64,000 nt of DNA from Jutongia hominis (GTDB taxonomy: Bacteria; Bacillota; Clostridia; Lachnospirales; Lachnospiraceae): positions 62,001 through 126,000 of the forward strand of contig NZ_JACRSW010000014.1 in assembly GCF_014384965.1 (NCBI RefSeq), written 5' to 3'. Below are positions 52,976 to 62,134 of this stretch, piece after piece (the stretch's first letter is position 1; the number at the start of each line of letters is the position of its first letter). Both the position numbers and the translations under genes were made by a program. The notes under the pieces were generated by a model that searched no databases, was not told the origin of the DNA, and was given only the letters and a program-made list of their open reading frames with translations.

Positions 52976-53215
52976 ATGAGAACAATATTTGCAGAATACA
53001 ATCCACATAGAAACAGCATTGATATTTATACTTCTGCTGGTTATATGCTCCGCATTGACTGTTGGGAAGCTGAAAAGGATTTAAAAACCACACCCGGATC
53101 AGACTGTGCATTGAACGCACTTGCCATTGATGAGCCACTTGAATATGTAAGATTGTATCTTGATGGAACGATGCAGATGTGGGTAGATGCAGAAGATTCG
53201 TTAGAACTATGGTGA
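52976..53215 (+). CDS. DUF6061 family small protein (copy C)
   Basis: 79 residues from ATG 52976 (AAGGAG upstream), nearly identical to copy B except for a few positions near the start (NPHRNSIDIYTSAGYM). A longer reading from 52955 has no ribosome site. Plus strand, opposite to the neighbours. No membrane segment or enzymatic motif. Function unknown. Confidence 0.88.
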   Translation: MRTIFAEYNPHRNSIDIYTSAGYMLRIDCWEAEKDLKTTPGSDCALNALAIDEPLEYVRLYLDGTMQMWVDAEDSLELW

Positions 53216-53516
53216 TTTTTTTCAACAACACTGAGGTTACTTTTTTCAATATCATTTATTGAGAATAGTCATTTTACCGTGCATATATATTCAATATCTT
53301 TTTATCTATTATAATGAAATCAAGGGCTGGTCTAATGCCAGCCCTACAAAAATGAAAATTCACATAGAAAATAAATTTACAATTTTTCCGATATTATCAA
53401 CAAATACAAACATAATTTATATTATCGTATCTATTGATATGTATTTCAAAGAGTTACCAGAAGTTTTGAAAAGTTTTCAACTTCTTCCCTTGTGTTATTA
53501 TCTAAATCTCCTAATT
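53216..53516. other. Gene-free stretch with palindrome
   Basis: Contains a copy of the phrase found after DUF6061 copy B (AACACTGAGGTTAC) and a perfect stem GGGCTGG-tctaatg-CCAGCCC at 53324-53344. No gene seen. Confidence 0.5.
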
Positions 53517-54149
53517 TTATACTGATACATCAATAGAATTGCGAACTAACCTATTACCATTTTTGACAAGAGTAGATTCCACTGATTCTCTTGTGACATT
53601 ATCAAGAATGCTTGTATCAAACTTTTGTCCCGGTTTCCAATTTGGATTAGCTGATTTCACTGCTGCATACATAGCAGCTCTATACTGTCCTTCGTATTGC
53701 TCTAAAGTCCATGTGCCACTTAAACGTTTGTCTTTGCTTACACTTAACTGATAATCTTTGAAAATATCTGAACGCTTAGTTGTATCACCATTTGAAATAC
53801 CGTTTTCCTGAATAAATTCCCTCTTCACATTATCAAACATCTTTTGACGATATTCCTCAGATACACTCGTGAGTTGCTGCCACGATGTACCCTTGCCGGT
53901 AACATCCATTCCTGCCACCCCATTTGCATTTAGCAAATCACCATCCGAATCAAATTGCTTCATCAGATTCTTAATAATGGTATCTCTTCCTCCGAATGTT
54001 TCATATATCATTCTTTCTTCTGGTGACATCATGGCTTCATTTTGCATAACACCAGATAACCAGCCTTTTTCTTTCAAAGCCTTATATTGTTTGCTATTTG
54101 TATTGATGCCATTATAAGTATTGCCTAATCCACTAACATTCATCGACAT
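53517..54149 (-). CDS. Unknown protein of the agr-linked locus, IDVSV tail
   Basis: 210 residues from ATG 54149 behind GGGAGG. It begins MSMNVSGLGNTYNGINTNSKQ, a Gly/Asn/Tyr-rich start like its relatives. The helical middle has SPEERMIYETFGGRD and KQFDSDGDLLNANGVAGMD, an EF-hand-like DSDGD loop that might bind calcium. The C terminus is RNSIDVSV, matching the (F/I)D-x-x-(A/V) tail of other members. No signal peptide. Confidence 0.62.
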   Translation of the reverse strand: MSMNVSGLGNTYNGINTNSKQYKALKEKGWLSGVMQNEAMMSPEERMIYETFGGRDTIIKNLMKQFDSDGDLLNANGVAGMDVTGKGTSWQQLTSVSEEYRQKMFDNVKREFIQENGISNGDTTKRSDIFKDYQLSVSKDKRLSGTWTLEQYEGQYRAAMYAAVKSANPNWKPGQKFDTSILDNVTRESVESTLVKNGNRLVRNSIDVSV

Positions 54150-54264
54150 ATAAAAACCTCCCTGTAAATACATTCAAAATCCGTTTAAAATTAACTTAAT
54201 GCTATATAGTATATATCGTCATAAATCTCCAAGAAATAAGTTTCACCGTTAAGTGCCCTCCCAA

Positions 54265-54693
54265 TTATACAGGTGGTTCACAATCTTTTAATAAGTATCG
54301 CAGTTCCATAACAGTCACAGCAATTTTATATTTAACTTCGATTTCAACTTTTTCTGGTGGATTGGCTAAAAGCCTGTCAATATCTTTTTCCTCAACACCA
54401 GCCATTTTTGCTATCGTTAGCTTGGATATGCCATGATAGGAAACAAGCACTTCCAAAAAACTGCTTAGTTGCCTATCCTTATCTTCAATCGCTCCAAAAT
54501 ACAGAAATCCTGCTTTACTAAGTATTTTAAGACGCAATGCAGGATCATCTGGCAAACATTCCACATTTCCCTTTGCTACTCCATCTACTGTTTCTTCAGT
54601 TATTTCTAAATATTTTGAAAGAGTATTTTTATTAAAACGATACTCCTCAATTAAAGAAGTTAACATTTCTGAAATATTTTTTGTTTTTATCAT
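54265..54693 (-). CDS. HTH-type protein, conserved in Lachnospiraceae
   Basis: 142 residues. Two helix-turn-helix-like units: LSKYLEITEETVDGVAKGNV near residue 25 and SKLTIAKMAGVEEKDIDRLL near 90, then PPEKVEIEVKYKIAVTVMELR. No sensor domain. Probably a regulator. A C-terminal relic of a second copy lies at 38277-38482, next to DUF6061 copy B, suggesting past duplication by recombination between the two DUF6061-linked regions. Confidence 0.7.
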   Translation of the reverse strand: MIKTKNISEMLTSLIEEYRFNKNTLSKYLEITEETVDGVAKGNVECLPDDPALRLKILSKAGFLYFGAIEDKDRQLSSFLEVLVSYHGISKLTIAKMAGVEEKDIDRLLANPPEKVEIEVKYKIAVTVMELRYLLKDCEPPV

Positions 54694-54728
54694 ATTTACG
54701 CCTAATCTCCCTTTTGTGCTCCGGGCAA

Positions 54729-55229
54729 TTATAACTTTTCCAATCTTTCCAGAAACGCAACATAAAATTCTCTTTCTTTCATACAGGCTTGCTGAACCTC
54801 TATGCTTTTCGGAACATATTCCAGTGGATGGTCTAAATGATATAAAGCCTGTTTCGTTGCCTGAATTGCAGATTCTGTTGTGTTTCCCAAAATGTCGATG
54901 TTATCCACATCGCCCTCACCCTTCATCTGCTTATTCAACCTTTGTACCATCATCTGTGATATATGGCTCAACATTCCGTTTTTCTTTATTCCCATACCAT
55001 TCGCATTTACTTCCTTCGCTGCTTCCATCCATGCGTCCTTTACCTCTTGCGGAGCATTCGGACCAATCATATCAAATGCTTTTTCGTCAAAATCTACATC
55101 TGACATATATGGATTTATACTCTCATTTTCCTGTTCAGCACGTTCTGTACTAAATTGAGGAATATTATCCTGTCTGCGCCTGTTTTCGTATGGCACACCA
55201 TTCATAGAATAGTTGGAACTAATCTGCAT
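54729..55229 (-). CDS. Paralogous family B protein of the agr-linked locus
   Basis: 166 residues, soluble. It begins MQISSNYSMNGVPYENRR. Residues about 60-166 align with the C-terminal half of the gene at 59801: QEVKDAWMEAAKEVNAN, DNIDILGNTTESAIQATKQAL and the end CMKEREFYVAFLERLEKL. It has a shorter N-terminal part than its paralogue. Mostly helical. Function unknown; possibly exported with the other families. Confidence 0.68.
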   Translation of the reverse strand: MQISSNYSMNGVPYENRRRQDNIPQFSTERAEQENESINPYMSDVDFDEKAFDMIGPNAPQEVKDAWMEAAKEVNANGMGIKKNGMLSHISQMMVQRLNKQMKGEGDVDNIDILGNTTESAIQATKQALYHLDHPLEYVPKSIEVQQACMKEREFYVAFLERLEKL

Positions 55230-55295
55230 ATATCAATACCCCTTTTTTATTTGAATTGCATTATATCACTGTATTATGGAAATCAAGGCTGGAAT

Positions 55296-55706
55296 TTATC
55301 TGCTGTCACTTTCTTTTCGTTTTCCAATTTCTTTTCTGTAATCTTCCATAAGCCTAACACAATGGTCTGCTATATCCTGCATTCCAAGTTTTTTGAAAAA
55401 AGCAACCTGCATTCCCATCATTTTTTCACAAACAACCATTTTCTGTTCATCTGCATTACTAATAGCAAGCCATGGGAATGCTTTATATCTTTTAGTGTCA
55501 CCAATAAGAAAATTATACCCTATCAACTTATCTTCGCGAAAAACAAAATAGAATTGAGGTCCTGAACCCGGAATCGATTTTTCCATAATTCGTTGCATTG
55601 TTTTCACCCCACCGTATGCTGGAATAAAACCTATTTGCTCAAGAGCGTTTAAAATACCAGGTTTTTTATCTGTAGGTATGTCTCTATAATTTATAATCTG
55701 CTCCAT
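55296..55706 (-). CDS. Unknown small protein
   Basis: 136 residues from ATG 55706 (GAGGG upstream). It begins MEQIINYRDIPTDKKPGILN. Contains FYFVFREDKLIGYNFLIGDTK near residue 75 and a helical basic C terminus (EDYRKEIGKRKES). The strand-helix layout faintly recalls an acetyltransferase, but the acetyl-CoA loop is missing. No firm family. Confidence 0.55.
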   Translation of the reverse strand: MEQIINYRDIPTDKKPGILNALEQIGFIPAYGGVKTMQRIMEKSIPGSGPQFYFVFREDKLIGYNFLIGDTKRYKAFPWLAISNADEQKMVVCEKMMGMQVAFFKKLGMQDIADHCVRLMEDYRKEIGKRKESDSR

Positions 55707-55755
55707 TTGCTTTGCCCTCATTCAATTTAGATTTGTCAATTTCATTAAATAATAA

Positions 55756-56217
55756 TTAATTGGTCAGTTTCGGCAATTCATTTTCTTCAACCGAAACTGC
55801 TTCAAGGTCAATATTTGACCAGTATGAGCCAATATCTGATCTTGTAAAGTATTCAAAATTACCCGTGGAAGATTTCAGTTTTCCGTTCTTGACTCCATTA
55901 CAGACATAAATCAGTTCGTAGCTTGTCCCATCTGAAAGGTTAAATCGAAAACTGGTCACATCTCCTCCTGTTGTCTCCTCAACTTGCTTTTCCATCAATG
56001 ACAAGTCCTCAAACTTATCATACAAGTCTGTTATGTCAGTTTCTGCAACGACTACTTTCTTTTCCGCTGATACAGGTACTCCCGTATAGTGGTACATTTC
56101 GATATTTTCAACTTCTCCAATTTCAAAAGGAAAGTCAATATTAACTTTTTCTCCGTTGCAGCCGACTACCCCCATCATCAAAAGCAGCAAGGTTATCATT
56201 CCTATCATTTTTTTCAT
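55756..56217 (-). CDS. Lipoprotein of unknown function
   Basis: 153 residues with a lipoprotein signal: MKKMIGMITLLLLMMGVVGC, lipobox GVVGC, so it is anchored on the outer face of the cell membrane. The mature part is acidic and beta-rich (IEMYHYTGVPVSAEKKVVVAE, FRFNLSDGTSYELIYVCNG). It is the only protein with an export signal inside the 53.5-64 kb locus. Confidence 0.75.
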   Translation of the reverse strand: MKKMIGMITLLLLMMGVVGCNGEKVNIDFPFEIGEVENIEMYHYTGVPVSAEKKVVVAETDITDLYDKFEDLSLMEKQVEETTGGDVTSFRFNLSDGTSYELIYVCNGVKNGKLKSSTGNFEYFTRSDIGSYWSNIDLEAVSVEENELPKLTN

Positions 56218-56369
56218 ATCATCACACTCCTTTGCAACTCCAAAGTTATTTTACTTGCGCTCCATAAATCCTATGATTGAAAAATCAATCCTACAATAAG
56301 GCAGTTCATACTTTCTGTCATCCATTTGTCTCATACACTTCATTGTCTGTTCATACTTGTATATATATC

Positions 56370-57335
56370 TTATGCAAACATATAATATCTGCCTAAATCA
56401 TCAACTTTATATGCATTATTTTTCTGAGTGGTGCCATAATTATCCCCATAATATATCTTTATTCCTTTCAAATTTTTTGTCCATGTACTTATGTCTGCAC
56501 AATCATTTTCTGCCGCCAAACATTTTCTGGCAGTAGCATAACAGGAACCCGACATATCAATTTCCCATGCTTTGCTGGAATCACCATCATACGGAATATA
56601 TGTAACTCCATTAGGAGTCAAAAATGTAAAACCATCTTTTTCGCGTTTCAGATTTCCTGATATCTCAAGTAAAGCATATAATCCTGCCGTAGACCGCTGT
56701 GAACTTACCGGATATTTTTGAAATTCATCAGCTAATTTATTCAGCGTCTCTATATCTTTATCGGATGTTATGATTACCGAAACTCCTTGTGCCTCATTTC
56801 CCTTTATCGACAAATAATTTAACCCTGTCTTTGGATCACGATTTACTACCAATCCCCCCTGTAGCGGTATTTCCTTTATATCAATATTTCTTTTGTCAGA
56901 CAAATCATTCAAAAGATTTTTCAGTTCACTTGTCATGGTTACATTATACGAAAATGGCTGATCCATATTAATCAGGAACTCCATTCCTGTTTTCTCATCT
57001 CTTTGAATTGCTAATTGATCTTCTCTTATATAAAAATCTTTTCCTGTCTGCTTATCTACAATCTCATATGCTGCTACTCCATTCACATATGTAGCATCTT
57101 CAATTTTATATCTTTCTGTCTCTATTGGTAATTCAATATCTTGAGAGATACTATTTTGTGTATAAATTCCAAAGTTACTATAATCTGTACTGTTTACATA
57201 GGAATCCCTTGTGCTAATCTTATTATTTATACACTCTTGGGCTTTATTTATTGCATCAGAAAAATTTCCTACTACATTTCTATTATTTTTACTGCATAAC
57301 ATACTTTGTTGTAAGTAACCATTCTCTATTCTCAT
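56370..57335 (-). CDS. Paralogous family C protein of the agr-linked locus
   Basis: 321 residues from ATG 57335 behind GGGAGG. It begins MRIENGYLQQSMLCSKNNRN. Residues about 100-210 align with the gene at 58825 (FYIREDQLAIQRDEKTGMEF, TSELKNLLNDLSDKRNIDI, TGLNYLSIKG). The C terminus is different (GSCYATARKCLAAEND). No signal peptide or membrane helix. Function unknown. Confidence 0.68.
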   Translation of the reverse strand: MRIENGYLQQSMLCSKNNRNVVGNFSDAINKAQECINNKISTRDSYVNSTDYSNFGIYTQNSISQDIELPIETERYKIEDATYVNGVAAYEIVDKQTGKDFYIREDQLAIQRDEKTGMEFLINMDQPFSYNVTMTSELKNLLNDLSDKRNIDIKEIPLQGGLVVNRDPKTGLNYLSIKGNEAQGVSVIITSDKDIETLNKLADEFQKYPVSSQRSTAGLYALLEISGNLKREKDGFTFLTPNGVTYIPYDGDSSKAWEIDMSGSCYATARKCLAAENDCADISTWTKNLKGIKIYYGDNYGTTQKNNAYKVDDLGRYYMFA

Positions 57336-57424
57336 GATTCTCCCTCCCAATCACTTGGGTTTTATTGAATACTCCATTATAATCCTTAGAACACCAGAAA
57401 GCTGTATCTATCTTATTACAGCTT

Positions 57425-57545
57425 TCGATATCCGCATAATTCAACGCATACTACCATCCCAAATTGTCTGCACCAAACCTTAATTCCCCTATATGTATAA
57501 CGCTGGGCGGTGTCAATTGTTGGTTCACATTCTCTGCAAATCATA
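57425..57545 (-). pseudogene. Relic of a family A gene
   Basis: About 110 bases closely match 58625-58735 of the intact gene (NVNQQLTPPSVIHIGEL...GADNLG), with in-frame stops and no start or end. Confidence 0.7.
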
Positions 57546-57570
57546 CACGCTCTTGCAATATAATGTATTA

Positions 57571-58257
57571 TCAGCTCCGTGCCTGTGCTTTCTGTATATT
57601 ATCTGACCAATACTTATTGCTGAAAAAATCCCCATTTCTAGGCAAATTTCTGAACATATCCATAACAATATCATATGACAAGCCTGATGTGTCCACAAAC
57701 ATCTCTTTCCCATCTTTAGACTTAACTGCAATTCCATTATCACCCACATACGCTACTGTATTGTCATCTAATTTCTGTATTGATCCCGTCATTTCCGCAA
57801 ATTTCTTTAGAGCGAACTCCCCGGATTCTTCACAAAGTTTTCGGAACTTTTCTGCATCCTCACCTACCATATACGGATATTTTCCGTCTCTAATATACCA
57901 TGAAATTCCCGTTTCTGAATCCGTGTATTTAGGATCCGTTAATGCCCACTCTTTCAGAGGAACACCCTGATACCATGCTGTCATTTTTTCACTGGAATCA
58001 TTGCTTATTTCTGGTTCATCATTTTGCATTTCTTTCTCAGCAATTTCATCCTGCCCCTGTTCATCTATTCTACATGACACGTTATATTTTAATGCCTCAT
58101 AGATTTCTTGAACATTTGCATATTTGTTAACTGCTGCAACATCCGGTATCTCTAACACTTCCTTTTGTTGAAAAGCCTGTGACTGGTTATATTTTGAACC
58201 AGATTTTCTTCCTGCATAAATATTGTTATTTACAGCGGTATTTATCATATTTACCAT
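57571..58257 (-). CDS. Unknown protein of the agr-linked locus
   Basis: 228 residues. It begins MVNMINTAVNNNIYAGRKSG, an Asn/Tyr-rich unstructured start, then VAAVNKYANVQEIYEALKYN. Middle part: GVPLKEWALTDPKYTDSETGISWYIRDGKYPYMVGE. C-terminal half: GDNGIAVKSKDGKEMFVDTSGLSYDIVMDMFRN. Soluble, acidic. No family recognised. Start ATG 58257 behind GGAGGG; 68 bases after the preceding gene. Confidence 0.62.
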   Translation of the reverse strand: MVNMINTAVNNNIYAGRKSGSKYNQSQAFQQKEVLEIPDVAAVNKYANVQEIYEALKYNVSCRIDEQGQDEIAEKEMQNDEPEISNDSSEKMTAWYQGVPLKEWALTDPKYTDSETGISWYIRDGKYPYMVGEDAEKFRKLCEESGEFALKKFAEMTGSIQKLDDNTVAYVGDNGIAVKSKDGKEMFVDTSGLSYDIVMDMFRNLPRNGDFFSNKYWSDNIQKAQARS

Positions 58258-58325
58258 ATTTATAATCCCTCCATCAGCAATATAATCTAATTTTTTATTA
58301 TAGACTTAAAGTAATCCATATATTT

Positions 58326-58811
58326 TCACAATATGCCTGTCTCATATAAAGCGGCATCATAAGACCCCGTTTTATACAAATCGGCGATACACTTATTGAA
58401 GTCATCCACATAATTTTCCTTTTGGAAATAATCATGATGTCCTGAAGAAAGTGCCGTTGGAACACAGCTATCTGTTTTTGTATGTGCTGCCAACGCAGCC
58501 ATTTCCAAATAAGACGCATTATTTAAATCTATGTCATTGATATAAATCCGTTCTTCAAACTGCTGTCCGTATTCATCGTTTCCTTTTGCAATTACAATCG
58601 GATTCTCGTCCGTTGAGTCTTCTGCATAATTCAATGCATACTGCCGTCCCAAATTGTCTGCACCAAACCCTAATTCTCCTATATGGATCACGCTAGGCGG
58701 TGTCAGTTGTTGATTCACAGTCCCTGCAAATGTCTTTTGAATATTCGGTCTGCGATATGCTGCTGTCTGACAGCCGTATGTATATGCAGAATTAGTATTG
58801 ATACTTAGCAT
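58326..58811 (-). CDS. Paralogous family A protein of the agr-linked locus (1)
   Basis: 161 residues. It begins MLSINTNSAYTYGCQTAAYR. The family A core is YAEDSTDENPIVIAKGND...FEERIYINDIDLNNASYLEM near residues 63-112, shared with the genes at 60804 and 61546. This outline is similar to DUF3879-type proteins known in Bacillus, from memory. Its C terminus is shorter than in the other two. No signal peptide. 13 bases separate it from the gene before, so one transcript. Confidence 0.7.
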   Translation of the reverse strand: MLSINTNSAYTYGCQTAAYRRPNIQKTFAGTVNQQLTPPSVIHIGELGFGADNLGRQYALNYAEDSTDENPIVIAKGNDEYGQQFEERIYINDIDLNNASYLEMAALAAHTKTDSCVPTALSSGHHDYFQKENYVDDFNKCIADLYKTGSYDAALYETGIL

Positions 58812-58824
58812 AATATCACCTCTT

Positions 58825-59778
58825 TCAATTATTCAAATATCCCTGATCCAGTTCTTCTTTCGACCAGACTCTTTCATACGTTCCACCAATTTCGTCAAAA
58901 ACCTTTTGCCATGTAGAAAATTTATGGATTTCCTCCATGCTATCCTTGTTATTCTGAAGCCATTCATACAGCTTTTCATACATAGAACCAGAAAACCGGA
59001 CACTCCAATTGTTTTTATAATTTTCATTGTCACTGTATGACATTCCATCAGCTCCTATGGATATAATGCCCTGATCTGTCCGTTTTGCCATTCCCCTAAT
59101 TTCTAAATCAGCCCAGATAAAACCTTCTTCCCGGCTCTCAATTAAATTAGGGTATTTGTCAAAATACATCTGCGCTAATTCTTCATACCTCTTCCGATCC
59201 GCTTCATTTTGCAGAAGAACCTTGCCACCTCTGCCTTCTTCACCGTCTTTTACTAAATACTGGATGCCGGTACCTGAATGTGTATTTAATGTAAATCCCT
59301 GCAAAGTCTCCACATCCAGCGAATCTTTATCCATTACATTCTGCAATGCATCTTTTAATTCATCATCTAATACCAGGGCATCATAACTCATCGTTCCATG
59401 CTCAGAAATCAAAAACTGCTTTCCTGTTGTTTCATCCTGTCTTATTTTTATATCAGAATAGGAAAATGCCCCCAAACGCTCCCCGTCTTTATTGTATATA
59501 TCAAAACATTCAGCTTCATTATCGGGTACGATTCTATAATTTTCAGATTCGTACTCTGAATATTCCTGTTTCAAAGTATTTATCGTTTTTCCTGACAGTG
59601 CCAGATAAGAATCCATCACGGTACTTTTCTTAGCACGATTGATATCAGCTCTACTGCTAATATCCTCCTTATCCACCGTCTGAGCCAAAGTGTCAGCCCA
59701 CTTATTCTGGTTCCGATTTGGTTTTAGGTTGTTATAACCTGTTGAATAACGGCTCTCCGCTCCTATACTTCCAATCAT
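58825..59778 (-). CDS. Paralogous family C protein of the agr-linked locus
   Basis: 317 residues behind GGGAGG. It begins MIGSIGAESRYSTGYNNLKP. Paralogue of the gene at 56370: KIRQDETTGKQFLISEHGTMSYD, DDELKDALQNVMDKDSLDV and TGIQYLVKDGEEGRG. The C-terminal half is helical (YEELAQMYFDKYPNL, STWQKVFDEIGGTYERVW). Soluble, no signal. Part of a tight run of genes 60739-58326. Confidence 0.68.
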   Translation of the reverse strand: MIGSIGAESRYSTGYNNLKPNRNQNKWADTLAQTVDKEDISSRADINRAKKSTVMDSYLALSGKTINTLKQEYSEYESENYRIVPDNEAECFDIYNKDGERLGAFSYSDIKIRQDETTGKQFLISEHGTMSYDALVLDDELKDALQNVMDKDSLDVETLQGFTLNTHSGTGIQYLVKDGEEGRGGKVLLQNEADRKRYEELAQMYFDKYPNLIESREEGFIWADLEIRGMAKRTDQGIISIGADGMSYSDNENYKNNWSVRFSGSMYEKLYEWLQNNKDSMEEIHKFSTWQKVFDEIGGTYERVWSKEELDQGYLNN

Positions 59779-59800
59779 TTTTTAAATTCCTCCCGGCATT

Positions 59801-60739
59801 TTATTCTCTTATTTTAGATGCCAACACGGTATAAAATTCTTTTTCCTGCTGCAGATATGCTGCCCTTTCATCTGTAACGGCTGCCAGCGGATTTTCTATT
59901 CTCTCCAATACTTTGTCGATAGCTGCTAAACAACTTTCTTCCGTTTCACCAAAAATATTGTCATCACCACCTGTCAGAAAATCCTGCTCTACCGATAGCT
60001 GCGTTAATGTACTGGTTACATCCGTCTGAAATGGATTAAAACCAGTTTCTTCCAATGTTTCCTGCCACGCCGCCTTTACACTCTCTGGTACTGTCTGAAG
60101 GTAGTAATCACTAATATAAGCAATCTGTTTTTTGGTCTTTTCATCTGCAAACTGATAGGTTCTGTTATTCGCTTTTAACTGCTCATATGCCGCCTGCGCA
60201 TCACTGTTCGCTTCTGACTCATACCAACCATCTTTATTTTTGCTATATTTCATACCATTGACCGTAAAATCTTTGGAAGTGTCTATCCCCAGATAAGACA
60301 TAACATCCGTAATTCCTTCTGTATACCGGGCATATTCCTCCTTTGAATGTGCTACAGTAGTCATTGTCCCACCTGCATTTCGCAGCATGGATGCCAATGC
60401 ATCTGCCATTCTCTGTGCTTTTACATATGATTGTGTATCATACGGATTATCTCCACCAGAAACCTCTACTCCATGCGCCGTAACCGTAAGCACATGACCT
60501 CCATTCACACGGATTCTTTGCCCTTCCGCAATATTAACAGAATTATTCTGTCTGCTAAGTGACGAACTCTTCGCCAATTTTATAGGTGTTTTTAACACTT
60601 GAACCAAATCTTCTACCGGATTTAGTAAGTGCTGCGACATCGCCTCATTATAGTTTTCCTTATCTTTAATAGCTGTATTTTTGTAATTAGATGTAAGTCC
60701 TCTTGTATTAGGATTAATATAACTTGATATTGATTGCAT
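59801..60739 (-). CDS. Paralogous family B protein of the agr-linked locus
   Basis: 312 residues. ATG 60739 is 8 bases from GGAGG; ATG 60742 is the alternative. It begins MQSISSYINPNTRGLTSNYK. N-terminal half: IRVNGGHVLTVTAHGVEVSGG and AQRMADALASMLRNAGG. C-terminal half, homologous to the gene at 54729: PESVKAAWQETLEETGFNP, DNIFGETEESCLAAIDKVLE, then QQEKEFYTVLASKIRE. Mostly helical. Function unknown. Confidence 0.68.
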   Translation of the reverse strand: MQSISSYINPNTRGLTSNYKNTAIKDKENYNEAMSQHLLNPVEDLVQVLKTPIKLAKSSSLSRQNNSVNIAEGQRIRVNGGHVLTVTAHGVEVSGGDNPYDTQSYVKAQRMADALASMLRNAGGTMTTVAHSKEEYARYTEGITDVMSYLGIDTSKDFTVNGMKYSKNKDGWYESEANSDAQAAYEQLKANNRTYQFADEKTKKQIAYISDYYLQTVPESVKAAWQETLEETGFNPFQTDVTSTLTQLSVEQDFLTGGDDNIFGETEESCLAAIDKVLERIENPLAAVTDERAAYLQQEKEFYTVLASKIRE

Positions 60740-60803
60740 CATCTCAACCTCCGTCGTTTTTTCTAACCGTACCTGCTCTCTCTTATGTTCAAATGATTAA
60801 ACC

Positions 60804-61349
60804 TCATTCGTACTTACTATTTGCATTTGGCAAATTAAGATATGTATCCATACTTTTCGTCCAAAGCAACGATAAGTCAAACCTTCCCAATTTGTTTAAA
60901 TCTTCTATGCTTTTTTTGAACATTGCGATAAAATCTCTTCTGTCGTTAAGTCCCATATTACCAGCTTCAAGCGGCAGAGACGTGAAACCTCCCTGCTTCT
61001 CCACTTTGTAATGTGCCTCCAATGCACGCATTTCGACTACTGTAGCATTTGATGGATTAACATCATTGATATAAATTCTTTGCTCAAACTCTTTCCCGTT
61101 TTCATCCACACCTTTCGCTAACACCACTGGATTTTCATCCGTCGAATCATCCGCATATTTAAGACAATAAGAAAGACCTGTTCCATTACCTCCTGTCCAC
61201 AACATATTATCTGTTGTGAATATCTGATATACCTTCGGTGTTTCTGCCGTATAAAATGTCTTTTCCCCAGATGCAGGCGTTTTCATATGATTACCTTTTT
61301 GTTGACCGTACAGTGAAGATACGGTATTCATACCAGAACCAATGTTCAA
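60804..61349 (-). CDS. Paralogous family A protein of the agr-linked locus (2)
   Basis: 181 residues from a TTG start with GGAGG 9 bases upstream. It begins NIGSGMNTVSSLYGQQKGN. Core TGGNGTGLSYCLKYADDSTDE, NPVVLAKGVDENGKEFEQRI, YINDVNPSNATVVEMRALEA. End: LPLEAGNMGLNDRRDFIAMF and LGRFDLSLLWTKSMDTYLN. About 60 percent identical to the gene at 61546. No signal peptide; function unknown. Confidence 0.7.
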   Translation of the reverse strand: MNIGSGMNTVSSLYGQQKGNHMKTPASGEKTFYTAETPKVYQIFTTDNMLWTGGNGTGLSYCLKYADDSTDENPVVLAKGVDENGKEFEQRIYINDVNPSNATVVEMRALEAHYKVEKQGGFTSLPLEAGNMGLNDRRDFIAMFKKSIEDLNKLGRFDLSLLWTKSMDTYLNLPNANSKYE

Positions 61350-61374
61350 ATTTCTGTTCCTCCAATCAGCTCAA

Positions 61375-61448
61375 AATTTTCTCTATATGCCAGTCCAGTT
61401 TCTGCCTCAACTTTTTTGGATAAAAGTGTTTTCAACACCTAATCCCAT
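61375..61448 (-). pseudogene. N-terminal relic of a DUF6033-like gene
   Basis: From ATG 61448 it reads MGLGVENTFIQKS then stops. The first 7 residues and about 60 bases upstream (AGAAGAACCGTGGAAAG and on) match the start of the gene at 62135-62908. Confidence 0.72.
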
Positions 61449-61545
61449 ATTAACTTTCCACGGTTCTTCTGTCAGTCGGAACCGCACCTGCTCTCTCCTA
61501 TGGAGTCCAAGCTTACTTTTTCTACTATATTCAAATAACTAAGCC

Positions 61546-62070
61546 CTATTTATGCTTACTGCTTGCATTTAGATAAGTATTCATATTTCGCATATAAAAC
61601 ATCTGCAAATCATACCTTCCTAATTTATTCATATCCTGTATAACCTTTTCAAAGCTGGATATAAGGTCGCATCTGTCATTTAATCCCATACACCCGGTTT
61701 CTGGTGGCAAAGAACTGAGACTATTTCCCCTATCGACGTTATAGCATGCCTCCAAAGCACTCATTTCAACATAAGAAGCATTTCTCAAATTAATATCATT
61801 AATGTTAATCTTTTCTTCAAATTCTTTTCCATTTTCGTCAACGCCTTTGGCTATCACTACAGGATTATCCTCTGTTGACTCTTCTGCGTATTTAATATAA
61901 AACGAAAGACCTGTTCCATTTCCACCTGAAAACAACATATCATCCGTCTTTAAATACACCTTCACTGATGTCTGAGAAAATTCCTCATTTCCGACAGCAG
62001 ATGTTTTGCTATTGTTTTGTCGCTTTCCAAATACTTCCGGTGCACTTTGCACTCCCGAACCAATACGCAT
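61546..62070 (-). CDS. Paralogous family A protein of the agr-linked locus (3)
   Basis: 174 residues behind AGGAGG. It begins MRIGSGVQSAPEVFGKRQNN. Core: LFSGGNGTGLSFYIKYAEES, DNPVVIAKGVDENGKEFEEK, ININDINLRNASYVEMSALEA. End: PPETGCMGLNDRCDLISSF and LGRYDLQMFYMRNMNTYLN. Closest paralogue is the gene at 60804. Soluble; no signal; function unknown. Confidence 0.7.
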   Translation of the reverse strand: MRIGSGVQSAPEVFGKRQNNSKTSAVGNEEFSQTSVKVYLKTDDMLFSGGNGTGLSFYIKYAEESTEDNPVVIAKGVDENGKEFEEKININDINLRNASYVEMSALEACYNVDRGNSLSSLPPETGCMGLNDRCDLISSFEKVIQDMNKLGRYDLQMFYMRNMNTYLNASSKHK

Positions 62071-62134
62071 TTAATTACCTCCTAGTATAATATTATATAT
62101 CGATTATTATAAGTTGATATAGTCAGTAAAGTCC

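Noticed and set aside
15000..53000. A true integron with integrase
   Set aside because: The boundary repeats lack the attC core GTT-RRRY pattern in a consistent place and no tyrosine recombinase is present in the window; kept only as a cassette-like finding.
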